DNA of 64,000 bases, from NCBI RefSeq assembly GCF_000331305.1, contig NZ_KB217478.1:7781481-7845480 (forward strand). The letters are read 5' to 3'. The notes under the pieces are model-generated. The model did not search any database. It was not told the origin of the DNA and saw only the letters and a list, made by a program, of their open reading frames with translations. Source of the stretch: Calothrix sp. PCC 7103 (GTDB lineage: Bacteria > Cyanobacteriota > Cyanobacteriia > Cyanobacteriales > Nostocaceae). Shown in pieces: positions 26,001 to 34,541 of this stretch (positions within the stretch are counted from its first letter, which is position 1; each line of letters starts with the position of its first letter). The translations under genes were made by a program, and so were the position numbers.

Positions 26001-28456
26001 ATATTACATTTCAAAGCAAGTTGGTTTTCTTGATGTGGGAAGCGTGCGACTAGTTCTATATTTCCTGATGCATCTAGTACCAAATTTGTTGCTTCAATAA
26101 TTGCAGGCACCTCCGTATGTAAATATGTAATAATTTTACTGATTCTATTTGTATTTTCTTGTAATGGTCTTAAATCTGACCAAATGGTTTCACCTCTTAA
26201 AGCATCTGTTGGATTTTCTGGTAGTCCACCCCGACCAACTGCTACAAATCTATTTCCAGCTTCGGCTGCACATCCTGTAGTAATTTTGTCTGTGACTTGG
26301 GTGATGCTAGAGGGTAATTCAATTGCTGTTATATTTGGGTTAAAGTTAAATGCATTTATCGAAACAACTCCGTTGAATGAACTTCCTTGCTGCGATTTTG
26401 CGGTAATATTACTTTGCGATGTTAAATTTTTATTAGGCTGTGTGCCAAATATTCCTATAGCATTAATTGTAATTCTACCACCAAAACTCGCTTGGGCATT
26501 TGCAATAATATCACTGTTCTCTAATGCCATAAAAGTTTTTGTGCCAATACTAATATTTCCTCCGCTACCTGTATTGCCAACAGCAGTAGCTGTAATATCG
26601 CTATTATTTTGCAAACGCACATCTGTCGATTTAATCTGAATATTACCACCTACACCTGATGCTGTGTTTGCTGTAATGCTACTTTTGTCTTTAACTACAA
26701 GCGAATTACTATTAATGTAAAGCATTCCTCCATTTCCGATACCTTGATTTTGAACGCTAATTCTTGCTCCATCACTAACTTGTAAATTGCGTGCATTAAT
26801 TGTTACATCTCCTGCATTTCCTTGGGGAACATCAGGTAGTTTTAACTGACTACGAATAATCGCAGCTTGGTTTTTATCTTCTAATTCTGAACCAAATACA
26901 CGAACTGCCGAGCGTATTTGACTTGTGGTCGAACCAGATTTACCAGTAACTTCCACACTATCAGAGGCATTAATAGTCACATTCCCTGCAGAACTATTAC
27001 TAAAACTAGAAGAGGATATTAAGCCTCCATTAGATATTTTTAGCCTTGCTGTGTCAACATCAATTTTACCAGGACTACCATTTCTCCAACTTGAAGAAGT
27101 GATATTACTTACATCACCAGCAGGCGCCCTTCCAGAAATTTGAATATTTTCAGATTTAATATTTACATTACCACTGGCGCCGCTCGAAGTTGTCACCGAC
27201 CCAATAAAACCACCGCCAAATATTGATAGCGACTGCCCAGAAATATTAATATTACCAGCGTTCCCTTCGGAATAAGCAAAAGCACTTACAGTACTAATCG
27301 CACGAGTCAAAAAAGGAGAATAATCAAAAACACCCATCGACTGTGCAGTAATATTAATATTACCACCAATACCAGTACTAAATGTATTTGCTGCCAGCAC
27401 AGCACCATTACGAATATCTAAAGAAGGTGTAGTAATATTAATATTGCCACTGGCGCCTGCTGCAATAGTTTCATTTACAAGACCGCTAGGAATACCATTG
27501 AGTGTAGTATTAATGAGTTTTAAACTGTCCGATGCCAAAACATCAATATCACCAGATCGTGTCATTCCTCGGTTTTGTAACCAAACAAGCGAACCGTCTT
27601 GAAAATTAACTTGACGGCCATAAATCTTCACAATACCACTCGAAGTCCCATTCACATCAATAAGTGATTTTTTCGATAGTTCAATATTATCGAAGTTAAG
27701 ATTTTCTGGATAACCAAGATTAAATCCTGAATTTGTATTAATACTTACGATTCCTTGTTCTCTAATACTACTTAACTCAACGTGTCCACCTGGCGCCGTT
27801 AATATTCCTCCATCCAAGTTGATTTTACCACCTACCAAAGCCAAAGTTTGTCCGGGTTCAACTTGTAAACCAGTATTATAATCTTTACGACGGAATGGTG
27901 TTCCACTCAAATCATGTCCTTGACCTCGAACGGTTATTGCACCAGAGTTATTACCAATATCAAGTCCTATTGGTGCGCTAACTGTTAAAAGTGGAGTATT
28001 TGGTGCAGGACGTGCTGAGTAAATAGTACCATCGGCAAATTTTATATTTATCGCACTACTAGCAAGAAAGGAACCGCCAATATTAAGACGCGCATTTGCA
28101 CCGAATATAATACCGTTAGGATTGATTAAGAAGACATTCGCTTTACTTGTAGTAGATATAAGTCCATCGATTTGTGATGCATTGCTCCCTGTTACGCGCG
28201 TAATAATATTTTTTACTACCGCAGAATTGTTAAAAATTGCTTCAGTATTTGTAGGAATGTTAAAACGGGAAAAACTGTGAAACAGATTCGCGCCAGCTTG
28301 TGTACCACCACTTATAGTAATGATACTATCCGTTTGTGATGACTTTGAGTTGATAGGCAGAGTCGCATCGGGAATAATCTCGGCGCCTGCGGTAGATATT
28401 GCGAAGACGCAATTAAACGAAATAAAAAGCAAGAATTGATAATTGACTAGCTTCAT
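25997..28456 (-). CDS. Filamentous-hemagglutinin-type exoprotein (TpsA-like)
   Basis: I place the start at the ATG at 28456 and not at 28525, because it gives a proper signal peptide (MKLVNYQFLLFISFNCVFA). The secretion domain (hemagglutination activity, about 25-165) includes ITRVTGSNASQIDGLIST and FLINPNGIIFGANARLNIGG. The rest to about 700 is a beta-helix of repeated G-N-I-N-I/S strands, followed by a C-terminal part with a GCAAEAGN turn. Such proteins are exported by a TpsB outer-membrane transporter and act in adhesion. No TpsB gene is adjacent. The gene follows a TonB-like gene, probably in one operon. Confidence 0.88.
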   Translation of the reverse strand: MKLVNYQFLLFISFNCVFAISTAGAEIIPDATLPINSKSSQTDSIITISGGTQAGANLFHSFSRFNIPTNTEAIFNNSAVVKNIITRVTGSNASQIDGLISTTSKANVFLINPNGIIFGANARLNIGGSFLASSAINIKFADGTIYSARPAPNTPLLTVSAPIGLDIGNNSGAITVRGQGHDLSGTPFRRKDYNTGLQVEPGQTLALVGGKINLDGGILTAPGGHVELSSIREQGIVSINTNSGFNLGYPENLNFDNIELSKKSLIDVNGTSSGIVKIYGRQVNFQDGSLVWLQNRGMTRSGDIDVLASDSLKLINTTLNGIPSGLVNETIAAGASGNINITTPSLDIRNGAVLAANTFSTGIGGNINITAQSMGVFDYSPFLTRAISTVSAFAYSEGNAGNINISGQSLSIFGGGFIGSVTTSSGASGNVNIKSENIQISGRAPAGDVSNITSSSWRNGSPGKIDVDTARLKISNGGLISSSSFSNSSAGNVTINASDSVEVTGKSGSTTSQIRSAVRVFGSELEDKNQAAIIRSQLKLPDVPQGNAGDVTINARNLQVSDGARISVQNQGIGNGGMLYINSNSLVVKDKSSITANTASGVGGNIQIKSTDVRLQNNSDITATAVGNTGSGGNISIGTKTFMALENSDIIANAQASFGGRITINAIGIFGTQPNKNLTSQSNITAKSQQGSSFNGVVSINAFNFNPNITAIELPSSITQVTDKITTGCAAEAGNRFVAVGRGGLPENPTDALRGETIWSDLRPLQENTNRISKIITYLHTEVPAIIEATNLVLDASGNIELVARFPHQENQLALKCNI

Positions 28457-28564
28457 TATTTGGTTATCCCGGTGCCGATATTTGAAGAGGGCGACCTTTG
28501 CCGTTGAGTCTACCATGTTCAACAACGGGGCGCATAGAACTTGACAAAATTGCTTTTTTAAGAT

Positions 28565-29539
28565 TTATAAATTTCTCCAGATAATCATAACCGTTCTTGT
28601 ATTGTCAGCATTAACAGTAAAAGTGATGTATTGAGTGAACTTATTTTTCGTCACTGTATAAACAAGTCCACCTGCATAGTTCTTAAGTTGGGATACTTTA
28701 AAACTGTGCAGTTCTAACTTGCTAATAACATTTGCAGCGACTTCTTCGGGTGTTTTGTCTATAACAGTTCCGTAAATACGTTCTATTTCTATAGCAGCAG
28801 AAAATTTCTCTGGTTGAGAGTGTGCTTCTTTGCTTAGACTCAGTTCTTCATTGAGCTTGTTCAAGATACCATCAAACGTTTCTTTTTCTTGAGAACTTGG
28901 TAATGCTTCAGGTGGTATGCTTTCTTTTATAGGTGGGAGTTCAGTGGGCAATGGTTTTGGTGGTTCTTGTGTTAATGAAGTAACTGGAGTCACGGTTTTT
29001 GCTTTTATGGGTACTCTGAGTGTGGCATTCTGTTTTTTAGGTGAAGCTGTTTTTGGCGCCACAACAACTGCTGCTGTCCCGTCGGTGACTTGCTGTACTT
29101 CTTTAAATGATGTAAAAGAGACATCTGGATTAGCTGGCACCACAGTTGGTGTTACCTCTGGAAGTGCTTCTGGGGGTGGCAGTGTTGGTGTGGCTTTAAT
29201 TTCTGGTATTGGTAGTTGAGTTTGCGTTGGTGCATCTTGTGGCAGAGGAGGTAACTGTGACGTAAATTGTGGGTCAATGGTGGGTATAGGAGTACTCGTC
29301 AAGTCTTTTTGCTTGACTAGGGCTTTGTCATCGCTAAAAAATTGACTTGATTTTGATTGGGAAACAAATATTTGTTCTTGTTTTGATGTTGTTTTACTGT
29401 AAGGTATTTTTCTTTCTGTAAATGATGATAAGGGCATTAATAGCAGTAAACCATGTAGAGTTAAAGACAGTAATAGCATCGAAGGTGATAATTGCCTGAC
29501 AGCCGACAACCAATCTTTCGAGGAAGATGAATTAAACAT
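28565..29539 (-). CDS. TonB-like membrane-anchored proline-rich protein
   Basis: This 324-residue protein has one N-terminal membrane segment (about 19-38, SMLLLSLTLHGLLLLMPL), a long Pro/Thr/Glu-rich periplasmic region (about 80-215) and a C-terminal globular part (about 225-324) of alternating helix and strand. The layout is that of TonB proteins, and SLTLHGLLL is a usual TonB N-terminal string, but I cannot see the conserved TonB C-terminal motif, so energising of outer-membrane receptors is uncertain. It lies just upstream of the hemagglutinin-type gene in the same direction, possibly in one operon for envelope export. Confidence 0.65.
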   Translation of the reverse strand: MFNSSSSKDWLSAVRQLSPSMLLLSLTLHGLLLLMPLSSFTERKIPYSKTTSKQEQIFVSQSKSSQFFSDDKALVKQKDLTSTPIPTIDPQFTSQLPPLPQDAPTQTQLPIPEIKATPTLPPPEALPEVTPTVVPANPDVSFTSFKEVQQVTDGTAAVVVAPKTASPKKQNATLRVPIKAKTVTPVTSLTQEPPKPLPTELPPIKESIPPEALPSSQEKETFDGILNKLNEELSLSKEAHSQPEKFSAAIEIERIYGTVIDKTPEEVAANVISKLELHSFKVSQLKNYAGGLVYTVTKNKFTQYITFTVNADNTRTVMIIWRNL

Positions 29540-29970
29540 ATATTAATTCAGTGTAGTTATTTAATAAAAATTTTGGATAAATTACTTAAACATAAAATAA
29601 ATAGAATTATCTGAGTAAATTTACAATTAAAAATGTGATGATAATATAATGAACAATCAAATATATGAACTTTATTCACTAAAAAATATTTATTGATTAT
29701 GTCGCTAAAACGTAGTTTGGGTGAAGGCTTTAGTTAACAAAACCTACACAAGTTTAATATTTACTTTATAAATAAACTCTTGCCCTGAAGCGTAAATGAT
29801 TAGCTTTATATATTAATTATTTTAGCATGATTTTATCAAAAGTATTGATATTAAAAAACTATTTTTTATTACTTTTTTGAATAAAAATATATTAATTTAA
29901 ATGTCTTTCACGATACATATAATTTTATAGAAAATCTCTATAAATCAAAATTTAAATATAGTTTAAATTA
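29540..29970. other. AT-rich intergenic region, no gene found
   Basis: Very AT-rich DNA between the divergent TonB-like gene and pstS. I see no open frame with coding character. One TCACATTT half-site (minus strand, 29631-29638) lies 93 bp before the TonB-like gene, a distance similar to that of the complete TCAC sites, but its partner half-site is not recognisable. Confidence 0.5.
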
Positions 29971-29972
29971 AA

Positions 29973-30002
29973 ATTACAAAATACTTAAACAATTCTTAAC
30001 TA
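29973..30002 (+). promoter_or_regulatory. Pho-box-like repeats upstream of pstS
   Basis: CTTAAACA (29984-29991) and CTTAACTA (29995-30002) are 8-bp repeats at 11-bp spacing, preceded by a weaker ATTACAAA one turn earlier. This resembles the cyanobacterial Pho box (tandem YTTAAYYW-type octamers separated by 3 bp) bound by SphR/PhoB. It lies 65 bp before the pstS ATG. Confidence 0.65.
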
Positions 30003-30066
30003 GCTAGCATGTACTTTAATTGAAGTCTGTGTTGATAACAGAAATAAATTCTAGATACGAGGAAAT

Positions 30067-31125
30067 ATGAAAATTTCTACTACCGTTTTCGGTCGTGTAA
30101 TTACCAGTTCAGTAGTGGCTGCTGCTGTTGCTGTTGCTCCATTGTGTGCAACAGTTACTCAAGCACAAGCTCAACAAGCTCAAACTCTTAATGGTGCAGG
30201 CGCTACCTTCCCAGCACCTTTGTACGAAAGATATGCTCGTGAAATTCGTAAGAAGTTCCCTAACCTCAGAATTAACTACCAAGCAATTGGTAGTGGCGGT
30301 GGTATCAGACAAGTAATTGCAGGAACCGTTGACTTCGGTGGTTCTGACGCAGCAATGACAGATGCAGATATTGCAAAAGTCAAGAATGGCGTTATCCTCG
30401 TGCCTACTGCTGGTGGTGCGGTTGCAGTGGTTTATAATCTTCCTGGTGTAAACAACCTCAAGTTGTCTCGCAAGACCTTACCAGCTATTTTTTCTGGTCA
30501 AATCAAAAATTGGAATGACCCAGCAATCAGAGCTGACAACCCAGGTGTAAATCTTCCTGGCACTCCAATCAAATCAGTTGTACGTGCAGATAGCAGTGGT
30601 ACAACCTTTATTTTCACCAATCACCTTAGCGCAATCAATGGCTACTTCAGAGGTAGAGTTGGCGCCAACACAGCTCCAAGATGGGCTGGACTTACCAACG
30701 TACTTAAAGGAAAAGGTAATCCTGGTGTTGCTAACTTAGTAGCTCGTACCCAAGGTTCGCTTGGATATGTTGAATTTGAATACGCTAGAGCAAACAACCT
30801 AAGAATGGCGCAAGTTCAGAACAAGAAAGGGCAATTCGTTGCTCCTTCTTTGGCAGGTGCTAACGCAGCATTAAGAACTGTTAGCTTCCCTGATAACTTC
30901 CGTGTATTCGTTGGCGACCCTAACGATGGTTATCCAATCGTTGGTTTAACCTGGCTGATGATTTACAAAAAGTACCCCAACGCTGCTAAAGCAACTGCAA
31001 TTAAGCAATTTGTTAACTGGGCACTTACAGACGGTCAAAAGATCAATGATGACCTCAACTACACATCAGTTCCTCCTGCTGTAGTTAATCGTGTATTGAA
31101 CGTAGTTAACAGCACTGTTAAGTAA
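30067..31125 (+). CDS. pstS: Phosphate ABC transporter substrate-binding protein
   Basis: This 352-residue periplasmic protein has a signal peptide at about 1-35 (AVAPLCATVTQAQAQQ). The mature part has phosphate-binding strings typical of PstS: GAGATFPAPLYERYAREI, YQAIGSGGGIRQVIAGTVDFGGSDAA, RADSSGTTFIF and QGSLGYVEFEYA. It captures inorganic phosphate for the PstCAB channel. A GAGGAA ribosome binding site precedes the ATG, and a Pho-box-like element lies upstream. The next gene, pstC, starts 146 bp later, past a hairpin. It is the first gene of the phosphate island. Confidence 0.97.
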   Translation: MKISTTVFGRVITSSVVAAAVAVAPLCATVTQAQAQQAQTLNGAGATFPAPLYERYAREIRKKFPNLRINYQAIGSGGGIRQVIAGTVDFGGSDAAMTDADIAKVKNGVILVPTAGGAVAVVYNLPGVNNLKLSRKTLPAIFSGQIKNWNDPAIRADNPGVNLPGTPIKSVVRADSSGTTFIFTNHLSAINGYFRGRVGANTAPRWAGLTNVLKGKGNPGVANLVARTQGSLGYVEFEYARANNLRMAQVQNKKGQFVAPSLAGANAALRTVSFPDNFRVFVGDPNDGYPIVGLTWLMIYKKYPNAAKATAIKQFVNWALTDGQKINDDLNYTSVPPAVVNRVLNVVNSTVK

Positions 31126-31210
31126 TTTTTTTAGGTAAAGGGAAAATAAAAGGGGTGACATTTATATATAATTAGCCCCACCCTTACTTAAAACAAAACC
31201 AACGCATGAA

Positions 31211-31243
31211 CGTAGGGTGGACTAAAGTCCACCTTACTTGTAT
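31211..31243. repeat. GGTGGACTAAAGTCCACC hairpin between pstS and pstC
   Basis: Perfect short palindrome GGTGGACTAAAGTCCACC-type within GTAGGGTGGACT...TTACTTG. Placed after pstS, it could attenuate transcription so that the binding protein is made in excess over the membrane subunits, as is common in ABC importers; this is inference. It may equally be a dispersed repeat. Confidence 0.7.
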
Positions 31244-31271
31244 GAGAATAATTTATTTTCACTAAACTGTA

Positions 31272-32270
31272 ATGGCAACACCTGAACCAGTCTCCCCAAA
31301 ATATACGCATTCCTCCAATGCTGTTGATGCTAATCTCGACCTAACAGTTATCGGCGGAAGAAATTACTGGACTAATCAAGCTTTCACATGGTTTGTTTAC
31401 GCTTTTGCTGTTATTACTGTTTTAATTCTTTTTTGGATGAGTTTAATAGTATTTCAGCAAGCTAAACCAGCAATTGATAAGTTTGGATTTGGGTTTCTGA
31501 CAAGTATCGAATGGGATACGGGCAATGAATTGTTTGGTGCGCTACCATATATATACGGAACGCTAGTTAGTAGTGGTATTGGAATTCTATTTGCTTTCCC
31601 TATTGGTGTAGCTGTAGCTTTGATTACTAGCGAAAACTTTCTTCCTCCATCAATACGCAGCACTTTTGCATTTATTGTCCAGTTAATTGCTGCTATCCCC
31701 AGCGTTATCCTTGGGTTGTGGGGTATCTATGTATTTATTCCTGTTTTGGAACCAGTTCAAAACGCTTTGTACAAAACCCTAGGTTGGATACCATTATTTA
31801 ATACTGAGAATCCGGCTGGGTTTAATATGCTGACAGCTGGTATCATTTTGGCTATTATGATTTTACCAACGCTGGCAGCAATATCACGAGATGTATTGTT
31901 AGTTGTACCTAAAGAGTTACGCAGTGCGTCAATGGCTTTAGGTAGCACTCGTTGGGAAACAATTTTTCGAGTCATATTACCTACGGCGCTTTCTGGTGTT
32001 ATCAGCGCAACAATGCTTGCTTTAGGACGCGCGCTGGGTGAAACAATGGCTGTGACAATGGTAATAGGTAACTCGGCTCAAATCGAAGCCTCACTATTGG
32101 CACCTGCGTATACAATCCCTTCAGTGCTAGCGAATGAATTTGCTGAAGCGTTAAGTCCGCTACATACAGGTGCTTTAACTTATTTGGCACTAATATTGTT
32201 TGTTCTAACTTTAGGTGTGAATGTAGCTGCCAACCTTTTGGTGCAATGGTTAGGAGTCAAGACCAAGTAG
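31272..32270 (+). CDS. pstC: Phosphate ABC transporter permease
   Basis: This 332-residue protein has about six membrane segments and the ABC importer loop region with RDVLLVVPKELRSASMALGSTRWETI and the EAA-like sequence ALGRALGETMAVTMVIGN. Order and neighbours make PstC clear. It pairs with PstA to form the phosphate channel. Its TAG stop codon (32268-32270) lies inside a GTAGAGAC repeat, so the repeat supplies the end of the reading frame. Confidence 0.96.
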   Translation: MATPEPVSPKYTHSSNAVDANLDLTVIGGRNYWTNQAFTWFVYAFAVITVLILFWMSLIVFQQAKPAIDKFGFGFLTSIEWDTGNELFGALPYIYGTLVSSGIGILFAFPIGVAVALITSENFLPPSIRSTFAFIVQLIAAIPSVILGLWGIYVFIPVLEPVQNALYKTLGWIPLFNTENPAGFNMLTAGIILAIMILPTLAAISRDVLLVVPKELRSASMALGSTRWETIFRVILPTALSGVISATMLALGRALGETMAVTMVIGNSAQIEASLLAPAYTIPSVLANEFAEALSPLHTGALTYLALILFVLTLGVNVAANLLVQWLGVKTK

Positions 32271-32293
32271 AGACGTTACATGTAACATCTGTA
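32267..32293. repeat. GTAGAGAC-type repeat overlapping the pstC stop
   Basis: GTAGAGACGTTACA is followed by an imperfect reverse complement TGTAACATCTGTA. The first TAG is the pstC stop codon. It is the same family as 12580, 19872, 47643 and 56524. Confidence 0.75.
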
Positions 32294-32337
32294 AAAATCA
32301 AAAATCCATTCATATACGAACTAAAAGCCAAAATAGC

Positions 32338-33216
32338 ATGAGTGCTTATCAAGATTCGCCAGTTGATACATCCGACACGAACGAATTGTGCAGTTCTTTA
32401 CCGACTACACGGCGCCTGTTCACGTATATTATGAACGGGCTTGCATTCGGATTATCTGGACTCGCAATTGTTCCATTACTATCAGTATTGTGGGAAATTA
32501 TAATACGGGGTTTCTCCGGTTTTAGACCTGCAATGTTTGTTACAGCCGTGATTGACAACGGAATTGCTAACGCAATAGTCGGTACAGCAATCATGGTAAC
32601 AATTGCCTCGCTTATAAGTATTCCGACAGGGGTAATGACGGGCATCTATTTGTCAGAGTTTGGCCAAAGCCATCCTGTGGCTAACTTTGTTCGTTTTATT
32701 ACCACCATTTTGACAGGTGTACCTTCGATTGTTGTGGGTGTATTTGCTTACGGTGTTGTAGTTGCTATTACAAAATCATTCAGCGCCTTTGCTGGTGGTT
32801 TTGCGTTATCAATTATTATGTTGCCAGTTATTGCGTTAACTACTGAAGAAGCTTTAAAGCTAATTCCAAACGCTCAACGACTAGCTTCTGCGGCTTTGGG
32901 TAGCAGCCGTTTTCAGACCACGTTTAAAGTTGTACTTGCTGCGGCAGTACCTGGTATTACTACAGGGGTCTTACTAGCTGTAGCTCGTGCTGCTGGCGAA
33001 ACAGCACCGCTTGTTTTCACTGCTTTATTTAGTTTGGACTGGTCAACTGACCTTAATGGCCCAACTGCTTCGCTACCAGTACTAATTTTTAACCTCTACA
33101 ACGATCCCTCGCCAGAGAAAAACCAACTTGTTTGGACTACCTCTATAGTCTTACTAGGTCTAGTTTTGTGCATCAGCTTGCTTTCGCGTTTGATTACTAG
33201 CAAAAAAACAAAGTAA
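32338..33216 (+). CDS. pstA: Phosphate ABC transporter permease
   Basis: This 292-residue protein has about six membrane segments and typical PstA strings: FITTILTGVPSIVVGVFAYG, EEALKLIPNAQRLASAALGSS and AVARAAGETAPLVFTALF. It is the second channel subunit. It starts 67 bp after pstC and is followed by pstB after 45 bp. Confidence 0.96.
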   Translation: MSAYQDSPVDTSDTNELCSSLPTTRRLFTYIMNGLAFGLSGLAIVPLLSVLWEIIIRGFSGFRPAMFVTAVIDNGIANAIVGTAIMVTIASLISIPTGVMTGIYLSEFGQSHPVANFVRFITTILTGVPSIVVGVFAYGVVVAITKSFSAFAGGFALSIIMLPVIALTTEEALKLIPNAQRLASAALGSSRFQTTFKVVLAAAVPGITTGVLLAVARAAGETAPLVFTALFSLDWSTDLNGPTASLPVLIFNLYNDPSPEKNQLVWTTSIVLLGLVLCISLLSRLITSKKTK

Positions 33217-33261
33217 TGAGTAAGTGGTGTTGTCAATTTTTGTCGCATAATTTGGGCAAAC

Positions 33262-34050
33262 ATGAATAAATTAATCCCGGCTATCAAAGTCAAAAATCTC
33301 ACGTTTTACTACGGAGCTAAAACGACTAAACCAGCCATTGAAAATATTTCAATGGATATCTACCAAAATCAAGTCACCGCTATTATCGGCCCTAGTGGTT
33401 GTGGTAAATCGACATTTATCAAAACTCTTAATCGCATTAGCGAATTAGAAGGTGACGTTCAGGTTAAAGGCAGTGTTGAATTCGCTGGTCAAAATATCTA
33501 CGAACGTCGCATTAATTTAAATCGGTTACGGCGCCAAATTGGTATGGTGTTCCAAAAGCCGAATTTATTTCCAATGAGTGTTTATGATAACGTCGCATAC
33601 GGTTTACGTATCGACCGATTTGTTCCAAAAGCGCAACTCGATGAAATCGTCGAAACGGCAATTCGAGGCGCCGCACTGTGGGATGAAGTCAAAGATAAAC
33701 TTGGTAAATCCGCTTTAGGACTTTCTGGAGGACAGCAGCAGCGTCTTTGTATCGCGCGCGCAATTGCCGTTAAACCCAAAATTCTATTAATGGATGAACC
33801 TTGTTCAGCTTTAGACCCTATCGCGACAATGAAAGTAGAAGAACTCATTCATCAATTACGCGAAGAGTTCACAATTGCAATTGTTACCCATAACATGCAA
33901 CAAGCTGTGCGCGTATCTGACTTTACAGCGTTCTTTACTACTGACGAAAGTCGCATCGGTCAAATGGTTGAATTTGGTGCTACCGTCCAAATCTTCAACA
34001 GTCCCCTTGATGAACGCACGCGCGATTACGTTTCCGGTCGTTTCGGTTAA
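33262..34050 (+). CDS. pstB: Phosphate ABC transporter ATP-binding protein
   Basis: This 262-residue ATPase has Walker [10 protein letters not shown] (43-51), the Q-loop in [12 protein letters not shown], the signature [16 protein letters not shown], Walker [14 protein letters not shown] and the switch histidine in [13 protein letters not shown]. The [16 protein letters not shown] string is diagnostic for PstB. It energises phosphate import. A strong hairpin (34121-34156) follows and probably ends the operon. No phoU gene is present in the cluster. Confidence 0.97.
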   Translation: MNKLIPAIKVKNLTFYYGAKTTKPAIENISMDIYQNQVTAIIGPSGCGKSTFIKTLNRISELEGDVQVKGSVEFAGQNIYERRINLNRLRRQIGMVFQKPNLFPMSVYDNVAYGLRIDRFVPKAQLDEIVETAIRGAALWDEVKDKLGKSALGLSGGQQQRLCIARAIAVKPKILLMDEPCSALDPIATMKVEELIHQLREEFTIAIVTHNMQQAVRVSDFTAFFTTDESRIGQMVEFGATVQIFNSPLDERTRDYVSGRFG

Positions 34051-34120
34051 TTCTTTCGCTTGTTCGCTCAATTCCCATATCGACAACTAAATTTACTCCT
34101 TACCACTTCGTTTGATTATT

Positions 34121-34156
34121 AAGAAACCCAACAAAGTAAATTTTGTTGGGTTTCTT
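34121..34156 (+). terminator. Hairpin after pstB
   Basis: The arms AAGAAACCCAACAAA and its exact reverse complement (34142-34156) flank a 6-nt loop, followed by ATTTAATTC. The 15-bp perfect stem placed 70 bp after the pstB stop is a good terminator candidate, although the U-tract is short. Confidence 0.7.
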
Positions 34157-34360
34157 ATTTAATTCTAAAATAATTATGATTTTTTAATCTACATATACAG
34201 TTAATAAACAGCTATAAAAATTATATTAAGTTTTTTAATTTCATGCTTAACATAAATATTTATTGTTAACAATATTCATTCTCAAAATTAAGTGGCTGAA
34301 AGGTTTACTATACAAGAACTTTTTCATCTACATTTAATAAACAAATGTTTTCAAGAATCT

Positions 34361-34390
34361 GTTAATCTTTCGTTTCCTTTTCCTTAACTT
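34361..34390 (+). promoter_or_regulatory. Pho-box-like repeats upstream of the alkaline phosphatase
   Basis: Three 8-bp repeats, GTTAATCT, GTTTCCTT and CTTAACTT, start at 34361, 34372 and 34383, exactly 11 bp apart with TTC spacers. The same three-repeat arrangement occurs before the GDPD gene at 37221-37250. A second conserved block (AAGCTTGTAGAATAT, then GGCTAAAG at 34433) follows at 34416 and also recurs there. Confidence 0.8.
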
Positions 34391-34541
34391 TTGCGTGGCA
34401 GATTACAGTAAGTGAAAGCTTGTAGAATATTTGGCTAAAGCGTGCTTATTATTTCAAAAAGTTCACAGCAAATACTGATGAAAAATATTCTGCAAGCAGT
34501 TAATCAAACTAACTGTTAATTAAAAATACGAGGTTGGGGTA

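Noticed and set aside
25997-28525. Longer hemagglutinin protein starting at 28525
   Set aside because: The extra 23 residues are polar and would bury the signal peptide that begins at the ATG at 28456.
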